Source: Atopobium sp. (lineage in GTDB: Bacteria; Actinomycetota; Coriobacteriia; Coriobacteriales; Atopobiaceae). Taken from it: a stretch of DNA of 5,470 bases. Of the stretch, positions 4,556 to 5,470 are shown piece by piece. Within the stretch, counting starts at the first letter, position 1. The number at the start of each line of letters is the position of its first letter. Under the pieces are notes generated by a model. It saw only the letters and a program-made list of their open reading frames with translations, ran no database searches and was not told where the DNA came from. Made by a program: the position numbers and the translations under genes. The stretch is taken from positions 1 to 5,470 of the forward strand of contig JABZGZ010000072.1 in assembly GCA_015259105.1 (NCBI GenBank), in the 5' to 3' direction.

Positions 4556-5470
4556 ATGGTTAAGCTTTCGGTTGAACAGATAGTCGCAGCTACTCACGCA
4601 CGGCTGCTCCACCGCGGAACCCGCGAGGTTGCGGGCTCGGCCGTCATTGACTCCCGTGAGGTCCAGGAAGGCTCGCTCTTCGTGGCCTTTGCTGGCGAGA
4701 AGGTCAATGGAAACTCCTATCTCTTATCTGCTGCCCAGGCTGGCGCTGCTGTTGTAGTGGCATCTGAGCCTGTAGCAGACAATCTGCTCGACAACCTGGC
4801 CGCTACAGGAGTCAGCGTTCTTGAAGCCGCTGACGATGACTGTGAGGCGTTTCTGCTAGCTCTTGCCGCTGCTTGGCGAGAAGCCCATCCAAACTGGCTG
4901 GTTGTGGGTGTAACCGGATCGGTTGGTAAAACTACCACCAAAGAAATGCTACGCCGCGGCATCGGCGCAACCCGTCGCGTACATGCTACCGCCGGCAACC
5001 ATAACAACCTCATTGGCCTGCCGCTCACGGTGCTTTCTACTCCAGAAGATACCGAGGTACTTGTGCTTGAGCTGGGCATGAATCACGCCGGCGAGATTAC
5101 CAGGCTCACCTCGGTTGCTCGTCCAACGGTAGCCGTCATTACCAACGTTGGCACCAGCCATATCGGTCTTCTCGGCAGTAGAGAAAACATTGCGCGCGCC
5201 AAGGCAGAAATTGTCTCGGGCATGCGCGCATTTGACTCAATTGAACCTACGCTTATTCAGGCTTCGGCGGGGGACTACACCAAGTTCATTGCAGATGAGT
5301 TTGCTCGCCCTGCTTGCGTTGTTTGCAAGACAGTGGGCGCCACAGAAGCTGACGTCATGAGCGCACAGCAGGTCACTCTTGACGAGGAGGGCCTTCCAAC
5401 TGCCACTATTGTTGCTGCATCCGGCTGGTCACGTACGGTAACCCTTGAGGTCCCTGGCCGCGTTGTTGTC
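4556..5470 (+). CDS. murF: UDP-N-acetylmuramoyl-tripeptide--D-alanyl-D-alanine ligase MurF (3' end outside window)
   Basis: The frame stays open from ATG 4556 to the window end, giving 305 residues; complete MurF is usually about 450-480. MurF is the cytoplasmic ATP-dependent ligase that adds D-Ala-D-Ala to UDP-MurNAc-tripeptide. Visible are the N-terminal substrate-binding domain with DSREVQEGSLFVAFAGE (32-48), the ATP P-loop TGSVGKTTTKEM (120-131, Lys125), the MurF-specific GNHNNLIGLPLTVL (147-160), LELGMNHAGEI (171-181) and TNVGTSHIG (197-205). Lys216 in ARAKAEI is the likely carbamylated, metal-binding lysine. The GNHNN and GMNHAGEI blocks identify MurF rather than MurE. The start has an AGGAG Shine-Dalgarno (4546-4550) that overlaps the ftsI stop codon, with 5 nt to the ATG, indicating tight coupling to ftsI. 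The rest of the central domain and the C-terminal domain are outside the window. Confidence 0.95.
   Translation, partial: MVKLSVEQIVAATHARLLHRGTREVAGSAVIDSREVQEGSLFVAFAGEKVNGNSYLLSAAQAGAAVVVASEPVADNLLDNLAATGVSVLEAADDDCEAFLLALAAAWREAHPNWLVVGVTGSVGKTTTKEMLRRGIGATRRVHATAGNHNNLIGLPLTVLSTPEDTEVLVLELGMNHAGEITRLTSVARPTVAVITNVGTSHIGLLGSRENIARAKAEIVSGMRAFDSIEPTLIQASAGDYTKFIADEFARPACVVCKTVGATEADVMSAQQVTLDEEGLPTATIVAASGWSRTVTLEVPGRVVV

Overview
The window holds the 5' part of a dcw (division and cell wall) cluster, all on the + strand. It contains the C-terminal end of a Xer-type tyrosine recombinase (1-369), a long non-coding region (370-819), then mraZ (820-1254), rsmH/mraW (1270-2253), an ftsL-type gene (2312-2731), ftsI/pbpB (2748-4547) and the first 305 codons of murF (4556 to the window end). 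The gaps between these genes are 15, 58, 16 and 8 nt, so mraZ to murF reads as one operon. The products are a transcription regulator (MraZ), a 16S rRNA methyltransferase (RsmH), a bitopic divisome protein (FtsL), the septal transpeptidase (FtsI) and a cytoplasmic peptidoglycan-precursor ligase (MurF).

The gene order, the intermediate base composition (near 50% GC in genes, AT-rich between them) and the Xer gene just upstream suggest a Gram-positive bacterium. My best guess is a Coriobacteriia-type actinomycete such as the Atopobium/Lancefieldella group. This is inference from memory and cannot be settled from the window. murE, which often lies between ftsI and murF, is absent there.

The most interesting part is the 450-bp region upstream of mraZ. 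In order it contains: (i) a tandem array of about five 11-bp units with TGTGGG-like cores (381-435) just after the recombinase stop; (ii) an AT-rich stretch without genes; (iii) a probable Rho-independent terminator (559-591); (iv) a second array of five 10-bp units with a strictly phased GTGT core (666-715), which closely resembles known MraZ operator boxes; and (v) a leader (721-810) with two nested perfect 9-bp inverted repeats that end right at the mraZ Shine-Dalgarno sequence. A further perfect 10-bp inverted repeat with a 3-nt loop lies inside the start of ftsI (2796-2818).

I see no CRISPR array, tRNA, rRNA, insertion sequence or defence system. The genes are ordinary. The novelty, if any, is in the regulatory region and in an altered DNA-binding motif of MraZ.
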